From contig JAZLGR010000016.1 of assembly GCA_045616445.1 (NCBI GenBank), forward strand, positions 1 through 60,926: 60,926 nt of DNA, read 5' to 3'. Positions 8,967 through 16,672 of the stretch are shown piece by piece. Position 1 is the stretch's first letter, and each line of letters starts with the position of its first letter. Under the pieces are notes generated by a model. That model was not told where the DNA came from. It saw nothing but the letters and a program-made list of their open reading frames with translations, and did no database searches. The position numbers were made by a program, and so were the translations under genes. The DNA comes from Fimousia sp045616445 (GTDB taxonomy: Bacteria; Bacillota; Clostridia; Lachnospirales; Lachnospiraceae).

Positions 8967-9902
8967 ATGATTACAAAGATTGCATCTGCAGCCCTTCCTG
9001 TGGATGAAGAATTCATGATACAGAAGAATACCATTCTTCCGGAGAACGGAGAAAGCAATGGCAAGCGCATCTGTATCATCACCGGAACCCATGGGGATGA
9101 GTTAGAGGGGCAGTATGTATGCTATGAGGTGCAGAGACGTATTCGTGAACATAAAGAATATTTAAAGGGACAGGTGGATATCTATCCGGCATTGAATCCG
9201 CTGGGCGTGGATACCATCACAAGAGGGGTTCCCAAGTTTGACCTGGATATGAACCGAATTTTTCCGGGAAATGAACAGGGTACTCTGGCAGAATATGCCA
9301 CAGCGAAGATTTTTCAGGATATCAGTGGAGCAGATATGGCAATCGATATCCATGCGAGCAATATCTTCCTGACAGAGATTCCTCAGGTCCGTATCAATGA
9401 GATGTGTGCCGATACTCTGGTTCCCTATGCGAAGGAGTTAAATATTGACTATGTATGGATTCACAGTGCAGCAACGGTACTGGAATCCACACTGGCCCAT
9501 TCCCTTAATACCACCGGAACGCCATGTCTCGTTGTAGAGATGGGCGTGGGGATGCGAATCACCCGTTCTTATGGTAATCAGCTTACTGATGGTATCTTCA
9601 ATCTGATGAAGGTCATGGGTATCTGGGATGGTCCGGTGAAGGAACCGAAGAAAGCCATCATTTCCACCGATGGTAATGTATCCTTCATGAATGCCGCTTA
9701 CTCCGGCATCTTCGTATCCTGCGTTGAACATTGGATCGATGTGAAGAAGGGGCAGAAGATTGGCGAGATCGTAGATCCATTAAATGGTGTCTGTTTAGAA
9801 GAAGTGAAGGCGCCTGCAAGCGGTCTGTTATTTACACTTCGTGATTTTCCAGTGGTATATGAAGGCTCCCTGATCGGGAGAATTCTCGGAATCGAAGATT
9901 AG
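8967..9902 (+). CDS. M14-type succinylglutamate desuccinylase/aspartoacylase family protein, Zn ligands intact
   Basis: A 311-residue AstE/AspA-like metallo-hydrolase. The three zinc ligands are present: His42 and Glu45 in GTHGDE, and His129 in IDIHAS; the NRxFPG motif (MNRIFPG) that binds the substrate carboxylate is also there. The family removes acyl groups from, or C-terminal residues off, small amino-acid conjugates. The C-terminal part (about 240-311) looks like the usual beta-barrel cap. The ATG follows the previous stop directly, with GGAGG inside the end of that gene. The substrate is unknown; it most likely concerns the product of the neighbouring ATP-grasp ligase. Confidence 0.85.
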   Translation: MITKIASAALPVDEEFMIQKNTILPENGESNGKRICIITGTHGDELEGQYVCYEVQRRIREHKEYLKGQVDIYPALNPLGVDTITRGVPKFDLDMNRIFPGNEQGTLAEYATAKIFQDISGADMAIDIHASNIFLTEIPQVRINEMCADTLVPYAKELNIDYVWIHSAATVLESTLAHSLNTTGTPCLVVEMGVGMRITRSYGNQLTDGIFNLMKVMGIWDGPVKEPKKAIISTDGNVSFMNAAYSGIFVSCVEHWIDVKKGQKIGEIVDPLNGVCLEEVKAPASGLLFTLRDFPVVYEGSLIGRILGIED

Positions 9903-9914
9903 GAGGCTTTTAAT

Positions 9915-10847
9915 ATGGAAAAGAAGACAATTTATGAGTTACAATCTTTATATAGAGATAATCTGCGCATTACCGGCTTCCATTTTGGTGGCAAGCAGGA
10001 AACCATCGCAATCGTTGGCGCCCTTCGCGGCAATGAGATCCAGCAGTTATATATCTGCTCCCAGATCATCAATAAATTGAAGATGTTGGAGCGTGACGGC
10101 AAAGTATCTAAGAAGAAGGGCATCCTGATCATCCCGTCTGCCAACCATTATGGGATGAACATCGGCAAACGTTTCTGGGCTGTGGACAATACCGATATCA
10201 ACCGTATGTTCCCTGGATATAATCTGGGGGAAACAACCCAGCGCATCGCGGATGGCATCTTTAAAGCCGTCATGGATTATGAATACGGGATTCATTTTAC
10301 CAGCTTCTATATTCCTGGAAACTATGCGCCGCATGTTCGAATGATGGCAACCGGATATGAAGCAGTAGAAGAAGCCTACAAGTTCGGGCTTCCTTATGTG
10401 ATGATCCGCGATACGTCACCATTTGACACGACCACACTCAATTACAACTGGCAAATCTGGGAGACCAAGGCCTTCTCCTTATATACCAAATATACTGACA
10501 AGATTGATTTGGAATCTGCAGATATGACAGTGACAGCCGTATTACGTTTCCTAAATGAAATTGGCTGTATCTCCTATCCATCCTACGGCGGCTATCTTTC
10601 AAGAAAAGTAACAGAGGATATGATTGAGATGATCAAAACAGAAAAATCTGGATTATTCCGTTGTCTTGTAGATATCGAGACCAATGTTTCCAAAGGTACG
10701 ATTCTTGCTGAAATCGTAGATCCTTATGAGGGGCATGTCGTGTCCCGCGTGATCGCACCTTGCGACGGAACGGTGTATTTTCACCATGATGAGCCGCTGG
10801 TATTTGAGAACACGGTAGCTTTCCAGATGATCCGTTACGACGGATAG
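9915..10847 (+). CDS. M14-type AstE/AspA-like protein with altered first Zn ligand
   Basis: A 310-residue paralogue of the upstream gene, also with the NRMFPG substrate motif and the third ligand (His127 in GIHFTS). The first zinc motif differs: where the neighbour has H-G-D-E, this protein has R38-G-N-E41, so a His ligand is replaced by Arg (codon CGC, read directly). Glu41 remains. It may bind metal differently, act on another substrate, or be a non-catalytic partner. TAGGAGG precedes the ATG at 9 bases, and the gap to the first copy is 12 bases, so they form one transcript. No terminator hairpin is evident right after the gene. Confidence 0.82.
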   Translation: MEKKTIYELQSLYRDNLRITGFHFGGKQETIAIVGALRGNEIQQLYICSQIINKLKMLERDGKVSKKKGILIIPSANHYGMNIGKRFWAVDNTDINRMFPGYNLGETTQRIADGIFKAVMDYEYGIHFTSFYIPGNYAPHVRMMATGYEAVEEAYKFGLPYVMIRDTSPFDTTTLNYNWQIWETKAFSLYTKYTDKIDLESADMTVTAVLRFLNEIGCISYPSYGGYLSRKVTEDMIEMIKTEKSGLFRCLVDIETNVSKGTILAEIVDPYEGHVVSRVIAPCDGTVYFHHDEPLVFENTVAFQMIRYDG

Positions 10848-10907
10848 ATTACAATAGTAGATGTTTTCGTTACGCCCAAAATGATTCGAAAAATTTTGAA
10901 AAAACCA

Positions 10908-10936
10908 TTGACAAGAAAATCTTTTGTTGTTAATAT
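10908..10936 (+). promoter_or_regulatory. Consensus SigA promoter for rplU-prp-rpmA
   Basis: Perfect TTGACA (10908-10913), a 17-base spacer and TATAAT-like TAATAT (10931-10936). It lies directly upstream of the structured L21 leader, so the ribosomal protein operon has its own strong start. Confidence 0.9.
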
Positions 10937-10942
10937 AACATG

Positions 10943-11000
10943 GTATGCCGCACAGTGTGGTACAAGTCTGCTCATAGGGAGTGGCACCGAAGCTGGCGAG
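10943..11000 (+). ncRNA. Probable ribosomal protein L21 leader
   Basis: The 5' untranslated part of the rplU mRNA holds a conserved-looking element: CCGCAC/GTGTGG can pair, followed by a GTGGCACC segment and an AGCTGGCGAG motif a short way before the AGGAGG of rplU. Position and motif match the L21 leader described in Firmicutes, thought to mediate feedback by L21. I recognise it by layout; a covariance-model scan would decide. Confidence 0.55.
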
Positions 11001-11022
11001 ATTTAAATAGGAGGTAACCATA

Positions 11023-11331
11023 ATGTACGCAATTATCGCAACAGGTGGTAAACAGTATAAAGTAGCAGAAGGCGACGTAGTACGTGTTGAAAAACTCGGC
11101 GTTGAAGCTGGTTCTACATATACTTTTGACCAGGTTTTATTAGTTGGTGGTGAAGATGTTAAAGTTGGTAATCCAACTGTAGCAGGTGCAACTGTTGAAG
11201 CTAGTGTTGTAGGCGATGGCAAAGCTAAAAAAGTAATCGTTTACAAATACAAGAGAAAAACAGGATACCACAAAAAGAACGGTCATAGACAGGCATATAC
11301 TGAATTAAAGATCGAAAAAATTAATGCATAA
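11023..11331 (+). CDS. rplU: 50S ribosomal protein L21
   Basis: A 102-residue L21, normal length, beginning MYAIIATGGKQYKV and ending with the family's basic KRKTGYHKKNGHRQ stretch that contacts 23S rRNA. ATAGGAGG stands 8 bases before the ATG. It leads the classic rplU-prp-rpmA operon, with its own promoter and leader. Confidence 0.98.
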   Translation: MYAIIATGGKQYKVAEGDVVRVEKLGVEAGSTYTFDQVLLVGGEDVKVGNPTVAGATVEASVVGDGKAKKVIVYKYKRKTGYHKKNGHRQAYTELKIEKINA

Positions 11332-11349
11332 TTAGATGAGGATCGAGAC

Positions 11350-11673
11350 ATGACAAAAGTTCGATTCTATTTGAACAAACAAGGTGAGTACCTTGGGTTT
11401 CAAACAATAGGTCATGCGGGTTATGCAGATGCCGGAGAAGATATCGTTTGTGCCGGCATATCCGCTCTCGTTTTGAATACGATCAATTCTATTGAAGCAT
11501 TTTCAAAGGACCACATGGTAGTGGAAGAAGATGAAAAAGCTGGTATGATCAAGTTTAAGGTTTATCATACTAGTAAAGAGACACAGTTGTTACTGAAGTC
11601 CCTTCATTTAGGATTATCTAATATTCAGCAAGAATATGACCGATTTCTTAGAGTATCAATCAAGGAGGTGTAA
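11350..11673 (+). CDS. prp: Ribosomal-processing cysteine protease Prp
   Basis: A 107-residue Prp (YsxB-like) protease. The catalytic His (GHAGYADAGED) and Cys (IVCAGIS) are about a dozen residues apart, as in the family. Prp removes the N-terminal extension of L27, which is essential for ribosome function in the Firmicutes studied. The substrate gene follows directly: the L27 Shine-Dalgarno sequence overlaps the end of prp. Start at 11350 with GAGGATCGAG upstream. Confidence 0.95.
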   Translation: MTKVRFYLNKQGEYLGFQTIGHAGYADAGEDIVCAGISALVLNTINSIEAFSKDHMVVEEDEKAGMIKFKVYHTSKETQLLLKSLHLGLSNIQQEYDRFLRVSIKEV

Positions 11674-11677
11674 CGAC

Positions 11678-11959
11678 ATGATGAATATGAACCTTCAATT
11701 TTTCGCTCATAAAAAAGGTATGGGTTCTACTAAGAACGGTAGAGATTCCGAATCCAAGAGATTAGGTGCGAAAAGAGCTGACGGACAGTTTGTAAAAGCT
11801 GGTAACATTCTTTATAGACAGCGTGGAACAAAGATCCATCCAGGTGTAAACGTTGGACGTGGTAAAGACGATACATTATTTGCATTAGTAGATGGTGTTG
11901 TACGTTTCGAAAGAAAAGGCAGAGACAAAAAACAGTGTTCTGTACATCCAGTAGCATAA
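11678..11959 (+). CDS. rpmA: 50S ribosomal protein L27, Prp-processed type
   Basis: A 93-residue L27. The start is set at 11678 because AAGGAGG (11662-11668) is 9 bases upstream; the longer in-frame ATG at 11636 lies inside prp. The protein begins MMNMNLQFFAHKKG: the LQFFA segment is the known Prp recognition site, so cleavage after Ala10 would expose the mature N-terminus that reaches the peptidyl-transferase centre. A terminator follows the stop. Confidence 0.97.
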   Translation: MMNMNLQFFAHKKGMGSTKNGRDSESKRLGAKRADGQFVKAGNILYRQRGTKIHPGVNVGRGKDDTLFALVDGVVRFERKGRDKKQCSVHPVA

Positions 11960-11982
11960 TTTAGTTCATTATGACTAGATAT

Positions 11983-12020
11983 AAGGGCGGCTTCAATTTA
12001 TATTGAAGCCGCTTATTTTT
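11983..12020 (+). terminator. Rho-independent terminator after rpmA
   Basis: GCGGCTTCAAT (11987-11997) and ATTGAAGCCGC (12002-12012) form a perfect 11-bp stem with a 4-base loop followed by TTATTTTT. Confidence 0.93.
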
Positions 12021-12089
12021 AACATATTATATTTAATTAGAAAACAACGATAATTTATCACATAGATACAAGATGAAAGAGGTGATACG

Positions 12090-13382
12090 ATGAAATTTGC
12101 AGATCGCGCAAACATTCTCATTCGTTCCGGCCGTGGTGGAGATGGCTGTGCCAGCTTCCGTCGTGAATTATATGTACCAGATGGGGGACCAGATGGTGGT
12201 GACGGCGGCAAAGGCGGCGATGTAATCTTCGTTGTAGACGAAGGTATGAATACATTGGCTGATTTCCGTAACCGCAGAAAGTTCTCTGCAGGCAATGGAG
12301 AACCTGGTCGTAAGAGAAGATGTCATGGTGCCAATGGAGCAGATATCATATTAAAAGTACCGCCGGGGACTGTCATCAAGGAACGAGAATCCGGGAAAGT
12401 CGTATTAGATATGTCTAATAAGAAGGAACCGGTAGTATTATTACGAGGCGGCCGCGGTGGAAAGGGAAATCAGCATTATGCAACCAGTGTAATGCAGGCT
12501 CCAAAATACGCACAGCCGGGCCAGAGAGCTCAGGAATTAGAAGTAACCTTAGAATTAAAAGTAATCGCAGACGTTGGTTTGGTAGGATTTCCGAATGTAG
12601 GTAAATCCACATTCCTATCCAGAGTAACCAATGCAAGACCAAAGATTGCAAACTACCACTTTACAACCTTAAATCCGAACTTGGGTGTGGTTGATTTATC
12701 CGATGGCAATGGATTTGTCATTGCTGATATTCCAGGTATCATCGAAGGGGCTTCCGAAGGGGTAGGTCTTGGATTCCAGTTCTTACGTCATATCGAACGT
12801 ACCAAAGTGAATATTCATATCGTCGATGTGGCATCCGTTGAAGGGCGTGATCCGATCGAAGATATCCACGCAATCTTAAATGAGTTGAATGCATACAACC
12901 CTGAAATCGCCAAAAGACCAGCCGTTATTGCAGCCAATAAGATTGACGCTATGATGCCGGAAGATCTTGAGGTGGCAATTGAAATGTTAGAAGAGGAATT
13001 CGGTCCTCTTGGCATGAAAGTGTTCCCAATCTCTGCAGTCAGTGGCCAGGGTGTGAAGGAACTTTGCTGGTATATCAATGACCTGTTAAAGGATCTTCCA
13101 GACACAACCACAGAGTTTGAACCAGAATTCTTCATCGACGAAGCAGAAGCAGACGAAGAACCGATCATCGTATATTATAATGAAGAAGATCAGTTATACG
13201 ATGTGGAAGGACCACGCGTTCAGAGAATGCTTGGTTATACCAATTTGGAATCTGAACGAGGATTTGCATTCTTCCAGAGATTCATGAAGGAGAATGGCAT
13301 CTTAAAAGAACTCGAAAAACTTGGCATTGAAGAAGGCGACACCGTTCGTGTTTACGAATTAGAATTTGAATATTTCAAATAA
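12090..13382 (+). CDS. obgE: GTPase Obg
   Basis: A 430-residue ribosome-associated Obg GTPase with all three parts: the glycine-rich Obg fold (about 1-157), the G domain with the P-loop GFPNVGKST (Lys172), DIPGIIEGAS (G3) and NKID (G4), and the C-terminal OCT domain found in Gram-positive Obg proteins. It assists late 50S assembly and links growth to nucleotide state. GAGGTG lies 7 bases before the ATG. It heads a six-gene run with yhbY, nadD, yqeK and rsfS, all growth-linked. Confidence 0.97.
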   Translation: MKFADRANILIRSGRGGDGCASFRRELYVPDGGPDGGDGGKGGDVIFVVDEGMNTLADFRNRRKFSAGNGEPGRKRRCHGANGADIILKVPPGTVIKERESGKVVLDMSNKKEPVVLLRGGRGGKGNQHYATSVMQAPKYAQPGQRAQELEVTLELKVIADVGLVGFPNVGKSTFLSRVTNARPKIANYHFTTLNPNLGVVDLSDGNGFVIADIPGIIEGASEGVGLGFQFLRHIERTKVNIHIVDVASVEGRDPIEDIHAILNELNAYNPEIAKRPAVIAANKIDAMMPEDLEVAIEMLEEEFGPLGMKVFPISAVSGQGVKELCWYINDLLKDLPDTTTEFEPEFFIDEAEADEEPIIVYYNEEDQLYDVEGPRVQRMLGYTNLESERGFAFFQRFMKENGILKELEKLGIEEGDTVRVYELEFEYFK

Positions 13383-13406
13383 TCACTAATATTAATGGAG
13401 GTTATT

Positions 13407-13715
13407 ATGACTAGTAAAGAAAGAGCTTATTTAAAAGGGCTTGCGATGAGTATCGACCCAATCCTTCAGATTGGTAAAGCTTCCGTAACTCCGGAAAATA
13501 TCGAATCTGTGCGTGAGGCAATCGATGCACGTGAGCTGATTAAGATTACAGTATTAAAGAACTGTCTTAACGAACCAAGAGATATTGCAGAAGTACTTGC
13601 AGAACGTACCCGTTCTCATGTGGTACAGGTCATTGGTCGTAAGATCGTATTATATAAAGAATCCAAAGAACACAAAAAGATTTATTTACCAGGGCAGAAA
13701 CAGCCTAAGAAATAG
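13407..13715 (+). CDS. yhbY: YhbY family RNA-binding protein
   Basis: A 102-residue CRM-domain protein that binds pre-50S particles in other bacteria. The motif GKASVTPENIESVREAI and the basic tail fit the family. I choose the ATG at 13407, with GGAGG at 13397-13401; the upstream ATG at 13395 overlaps the ribosome binding site. The gap to nadD is 8 bases. Confidence 0.93.
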   Translation: MTSKERAYLKGLAMSIDPILQIGKASVTPENIESVREAIDARELIKITVLKNCLNEPRDIAEVLAERTRSHVVQVIGRKIVLYKESKEHKKIYLPGQKQPKK

Positions 13716-13723
13716 GAGTGGCT

Positions 13724-14332
13724 ATGGGAAAGAAGATTGGAATTATGGGCGGAAGCTTCAATCCAATCCACCATATGCATCTGCTCATGGGCGAGATGGC
13801 ATATGAGGAGTTTGGACTGGACCAGGTATTGATTATGCCTTTAAAGACTCCATATTTTGATAATAAAACCTTAAAGGGCAATGCAACCGATGAAGACAGA
13901 GTTTCCATGATCAAAGCATCCATCAAGGGCAATGACCGTCTGGAATTTTCTGATCTGGAATTAAAGCGTGAGGGTGTAACCTATACAGTAGATACATTAG
14001 AGATTCTTCATGAGATGCATCCGGATAATGAGTATTATTTCATTCTCGGTGCAGATTCCCTTTTTGGATTAGAACGCTGGTATCGTGCAGAACGTATCTT
14101 TGAGCTGGCAACCATCGTGGCAGCTTCTAGAGACGATTCCAATGACAAGATCAGTGACCAGATTGATTATCTAAATGAAAAATATGGTGCAAGAGTCTGT
14201 GAACTCCACAGCCCTAATCTTGAAATCTCCTCCAGCTATATCCGTGAGCTGGCAGGAAAGGGACGAAGCTGTCGTTATCTTGTTCCCGAAGAAGTATATA
14301 CTTATATAAAGGAGCATGGATTATATGAATAG
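13724..14332 (+). CDS. nadD: Nicotinate-nucleotide adenylyltransferase
   Basis: A 202-residue NadD, the enzyme that makes deamido-NAD from nicotinate mononucleotide and ATP. The nucleotidyltransferase motif GGSFNPIHHMH is at the N-terminus and the second signature ISSSYIRE near the C-terminus. I use the ATG at 13724, 5 bases after AGGAG, rather than the GTG at 13718, which overlaps it. The last 8 bases overlap yqeK. Confidence 0.96.
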   Translation: MGKKIGIMGGSFNPIHHMHLLMGEMAYEEFGLDQVLIMPLKTPYFDNKTLKGNATDEDRVSMIKASIKGNDRLEFSDLELKREGVTYTVDTLEILHEMHPDNEYYFILGADSLFGLERWYRAERIFELATIVAASRDDSNDKISDQIDYLNEKYGARVCELHSPNLEISSSYIRELAGKGRSCRYLVPEEVYTYIKEHGLYE

Positions 14333-14891
14333 AAAACAGATGAAAAAGACGCTTCAGTCTGAATTAAAACCAGGCCGTTTTGAACACACCGTCGGCGTGC
14401 AGTATACCAGCTGCTGTCTTGCCATGCGTTATGGCTATGACGTAGAGAAGGCAAATGTTGCCGGGCTGCTTCACGACTGTGCAAAACATATGCCCGATAA
14501 AGAAAAATTAACACTCTGTAAAAAACGTGGAATCAAGGTTTCCAAAGCAGAAAAGAAGAATCCAGGACTGTTACACGCCAAGCTTGGCGCAGTACTTGCC
14601 AAGGAAAAATATGGTGTGGATGATAAAGAAATCCTCTCTGCTATCACCTGGCATACAACAGGAAAGCCTGATATGTCTCTTCTTGATAAGATTGTATTCA
14701 TTGCCGATTATATCGAACCGAACAGGGACCAGGCACCAAACTTAGAAGAGCTTCGAAGAGTTGCTTTCGAGGATCTGGATCAGTGCCTCATCATGATCTT
14801 AAAACAGACCATTGATTATCTGGTAGAGATCAAGGCAGATATGGATCCTATGACAGTAGAAACCTATGAATTCTATGTAAAACAGAAATAG
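14325..14891 (+). CDS. yqeK: HD-domain hydrolase YqeK (predicted Ap4A hydrolase)
   Basis: A 188-residue HD-superfamily protein. Metal ligands of the HD fold are visible as FEHTVGV and LLHDCAKHMPD, and WHTTGKPDMS and FIADYIEP follow. YqeK proteins cleave diadenosine tetraphosphate symmetrically in Firmicutes. AAAGGAG at 14308-14314 favours the ATG at 14325 over the one at 14316. It overlaps nadD by 8 bases, a very common pairing. Confidence 0.93.
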   Translation: MNRKQMKKTLQSELKPGRFEHTVGVQYTSCCLAMRYGYDVEKANVAGLLHDCAKHMPDKEKLTLCKKRGIKVSKAEKKNPGLLHAKLGAVLAKEKYGVDDKEILSAITWHTTGKPDMSLLDKIVFIADYIEPNRDQAPNLEELRRVAFEDLDQCLIMILKQTIDYLVEIKADMDPMTVETYEFYVKQK

Positions 14892-14902
14892 GAGGAATAG
14901 AT

Positions 14903-15262
14903 ATGGATCGATCCAAAGCAATGGCAAAGATTGCCTATGATGCCCTCGATGAAAAGATGGCAGAAGATATTCGTGTATTAGATATCTCCGGTGTTACTGT
15001 AATGGCTGACTATTTTATCATTGCCAACGGTAACAACGAAAATCAGGTACGTGCTTTAGTAGATAACGTACAGGAAAAGCTTTATAAAGCAGGTTATGAG
15101 ATGAAACAGCTAGAAGGACAACGCCAGGGGAACTGGGTATTACTTGACTTCAACGACATCATCATTCATATTTTTGACAAAGAAAACCGTGCATTCTATG
15201 ATCTGGAAAGAATCTGGAAAGACGGTATTGAAATCGATTTCGAAAAAGAAACCGAAGAATAA
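14903..15262 (+). CDS. rsfS: Ribosome silencing factor RsfS
   Basis: A 119-residue RsfS/Iojap protein, which binds L14 and blocks subunit joining when nutrients are short. Family signatures ADYFIIANG and the LEGQRQGNWVLLDFNDIIIHIF block are present. AGGAGG is 7 bases before the ATG and the gap to yqeK is 11 bases. A two-way terminator ends the operon. Confidence 0.96.
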   Translation: MDRSKAMAKIAYDALDEKMAEDIRVLDISGVTVMADYFIIANGNNENQVRALVDNVQEKLYKAGYEMKQLEGQRQGNWVLLDFNDIIIHIFDKENRAFYDLERIWKDGIEIDFEKETEE

Positions 15263-15277
15263 GATCAAATATAAAAT

Positions 15278-15311
15278 AAAAAAGATTCGCATGCACTTGC
15301 GAATCTTTTTT
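15278..15311. terminator. Bidirectional terminator between rsfS and lexA
   Basis: AAAAAAGATTCGCA (15278-15291) and its exact complement (15298-15311) form a 14-bp stem with a 6-base loop, flanked by an A run and a T run, so it can serve both convergent genes. Confidence 0.93.
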
Positions 15312-15325
15312 GATTTAATAACAAA

Positions 15326-15946
15326 TTATCTGTTTAAAAAACGGAATACACCGATTACCTTACCAAGAATGCTTGCATCAGCAACGATGATCGGTTCCAT
15401 ATAATCATTCTCCGGCTGTAAACGATAATAGCCGTCTTCCTTATAAAATGTCTTTACAGTAGCACCGTCTTCCACCAGTGCAACAACAAGCTCGCCGTTA
15501 CGGGCAGTGCTTGCTTCCTCTACTAATACATAATCACCATCAAAGATACCTACATTGATCATGCTTTCACCCTTCACGCGGAGCATAAAGGTCTGATTGT
15601 TCGGCATGTAATCCATAGGAATAGGAAAATAATCCTCAATATATTCCTGTGCGAGAAGTGGCTGGCCTGCAGCGACACTACCAATGATCGGAACCTGTGT
15701 CACTTCGCGTCTCATAAGATTAAACTGATCATCCATAATCTCAATTGCACGAGGTTTGGTAGGGTCTCGTCTGATATATCCATTCTTTTCTAATGTCTCA
15801 AGATGAGAGTGAACAGAAGAAGTAGACTTCAAACTAACTGCCTGACAGATGTCACGAACAGTTGGCGGATAGCCCTTCTCAAGGATCTGGCTCTTTATGT
15901 ATTCTAAAATCTCAGACTGTTTTTTGCTGATATTTCCTCTTGCCAT
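15326..15946 (-). CDS. lexA: LexA repressor
   Basis: A 206-residue LexA. The N-terminal winged helix includes the recognition region TSSVHSHLETL; the C-terminal S24 peptidase-like part has the self-cleavage site Ala93-Gly94 (GSVAAGQ), the nucleophile Ser128 (GES) and the general base Lys165 (ATVK). It represses DNA-damage genes until RecA filaments trigger self-cleavage. GGAGGTG is 7 bases before the ATG. Its own promoter (TTGTTC, 17 bases, TATAAT on minus, within 15986-16014) carries a LexA box inside the spacer, so it is self-repressed. Confidence 0.97.
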   Translation of the reverse strand: MARGNISKKQSEILEYIKSQILEKGYPPTVRDICQAVSLKSTSSVHSHLETLEKNGYIRRDPTKPRAIEIMDDQFNLMRREVTQVPIIGSVAAGQPLLAQEYIEDYFPIPMDYMPNNQTFMLRVKGESMINVGIFDGDYVLVEEASTARNGELVVALVEDGATVKTFYKEDGYYRLQPENDYMEPIIVADASILGKVIGVFRFLNR

Positions 15947-15985
15947 AATTTACACCTCCACAATGGTTTTCCATTTACTGATTTC

Positions 15986-16014
15986 ATTATAGCACAGAAC
16001 ACAAATTCGAACAA
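15986..16014 (-). promoter_or_regulatory. lexA promoter with LexA box in the spacer
   Basis: On the minus strand TTGTTC (complement of 16009-16014), a 17-base spacer and TATAAT (complement of 15986-15991). The 14-base LexA-like box AGAACACAAATTCG (15996-16009) fills the spacer. Confidence 0.8.
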
Positions 16015-16021
16015 GAAAAAT

Positions 16022-16048
16022 CGAACAAATATTCCGAACAAATATTCG
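16022..16048. promoter_or_regulatory. Two tandem LexA boxes
   Basis: CGAACAAATATTCC (16022-16035) and CGAACAAATATTCG (16035-16048) both fit the Gram-positive pattern CGAAC-N4-(G/A)TTCG and share one base, lying back to back between the two divergent promoters. Confidence 0.75.
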
Positions 16049-16057
16049 AATTTTCTA

Positions 16058-16086
16058 TTGACACACAAACAGTTGTTCGCTATAAT
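16058..16086 (+). promoter_or_regulatory. Promoter of the yneA-like gene with LexA box
   Basis: Perfect TTGACA (16058-16063), a 17-base spacer and perfect TATAAT (16081-16086). The spacer contains CAAACAGTTGTTCG (16066-16079), a LexA box, so repressor binding would block RNA polymerase directly. Confidence 0.88.
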
Positions 16087-16098
16087 ACAAACATAGAC

Positions 16099-16125
16099 AA
16101 AACAAATGTTCGGAACATAAATTCG
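16099..16125. promoter_or_regulatory. Two further LexA-like boxes downstream of the start site
   Basis: AAAACAAATGTTCG (16099-16112) and GGAACATAAATTCG (16112-16125) keep the AAC-N4-(G/A)TTCG core and are again joined end to end. They lie just after the expected transcription start of the LysM gene. Confidence 0.6.
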
Positions 16126-16249
16126 AACAGACGACTTGATTGACCATATTTCGGGACATCTGATTTTGTATACTAATCACAGATCAGAAAACAGTAGATC
16201 TAGACGAATCATTTTTTAATATATGTAAAACCATAAGGAGGAATTAGTA

Positions 16250-16549
16250 ATGAAAAAAGTAGTAGTAAGTATTGTTATGTTAGTGTTAATCGCAGTTGCA
16301 GCATTTGGTGTTACCATGATCAGCAGATCTGACGTAAGTGCATCCGATGAAGCAGCAATCGAATATGTATCTGTAGAAGTAGAATCTGGCGATTCCTTAT
16401 GGAGTATTGCCAAGGAGAATTACTCTGAAGCATGTGGAGATTTCAATGACTATGTTGATCTCATCCGTGATACCAACAGCATGAAGGATGATAACCTGAT
16501 TGCTGGCAATTATATCTGTGTACCAATTTACAACACAGAGTATAAGTAA
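16250..16549 (+). CDS. yneA: YneA-like SOS-induced LysM membrane protein
   Basis: A 99-residue protein with one N-terminal membrane segment (about 3-24) and a single LysM domain (about 40-93, VESGDSLWSIAKENY) that would lie outside the cell on peptidoglycan. Size, layout, divergence from lexA and LexA-box control all match YneA, the SOS cell-division suppressor of Bacillus. I therefore infer that it delays septation after DNA damage. AAGGAGG is 8 bases before the ATG. A terminator follows. Sequence similarity to B. subtilis YneA was not tested, so the name rests mainly on layout and context. Confidence 0.75.
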   Translation: MKKVVVSIVMLVLIAVAAFGVTMISRSDVSASDEAAIEYVSVEVESGDSLWSIAKENYSEACGDFNDYVDLIRDTNSMKDDNLIAGNYICVPIYNTEYK

Positions 16550-16616
16550 GCTATCTCAATCCTCATTAATCTAATATATTCAGAGTTCTGATTGAGAGAC
16601 TCTGACACCCAAAAAC

Positions 16617-16672
16617 TAGCCGGACGTGTTCATTTCCCCATCTCCCCTCATTAAGAACACACCGGCTTTTTT
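16617..16672 (+). terminator. Terminator after the yneA-like gene
   Basis: AGCCGGACGTGTTC (16618-16631) pairs with GAACACACCGGCT (16655-16667) with one offset, across a 23-base loop, followed by six T. The long loop is unusual. The rest of the gap 16550-16893 holds only the leuB promoter and leader. Confidence 0.75.

Noticed and set aside
10653..11222. Minus-strand frame across the end of the second M14 gene and rplU
   Set aside because: It is antisense to two firm genes and to the L21 leader, with no start signal.
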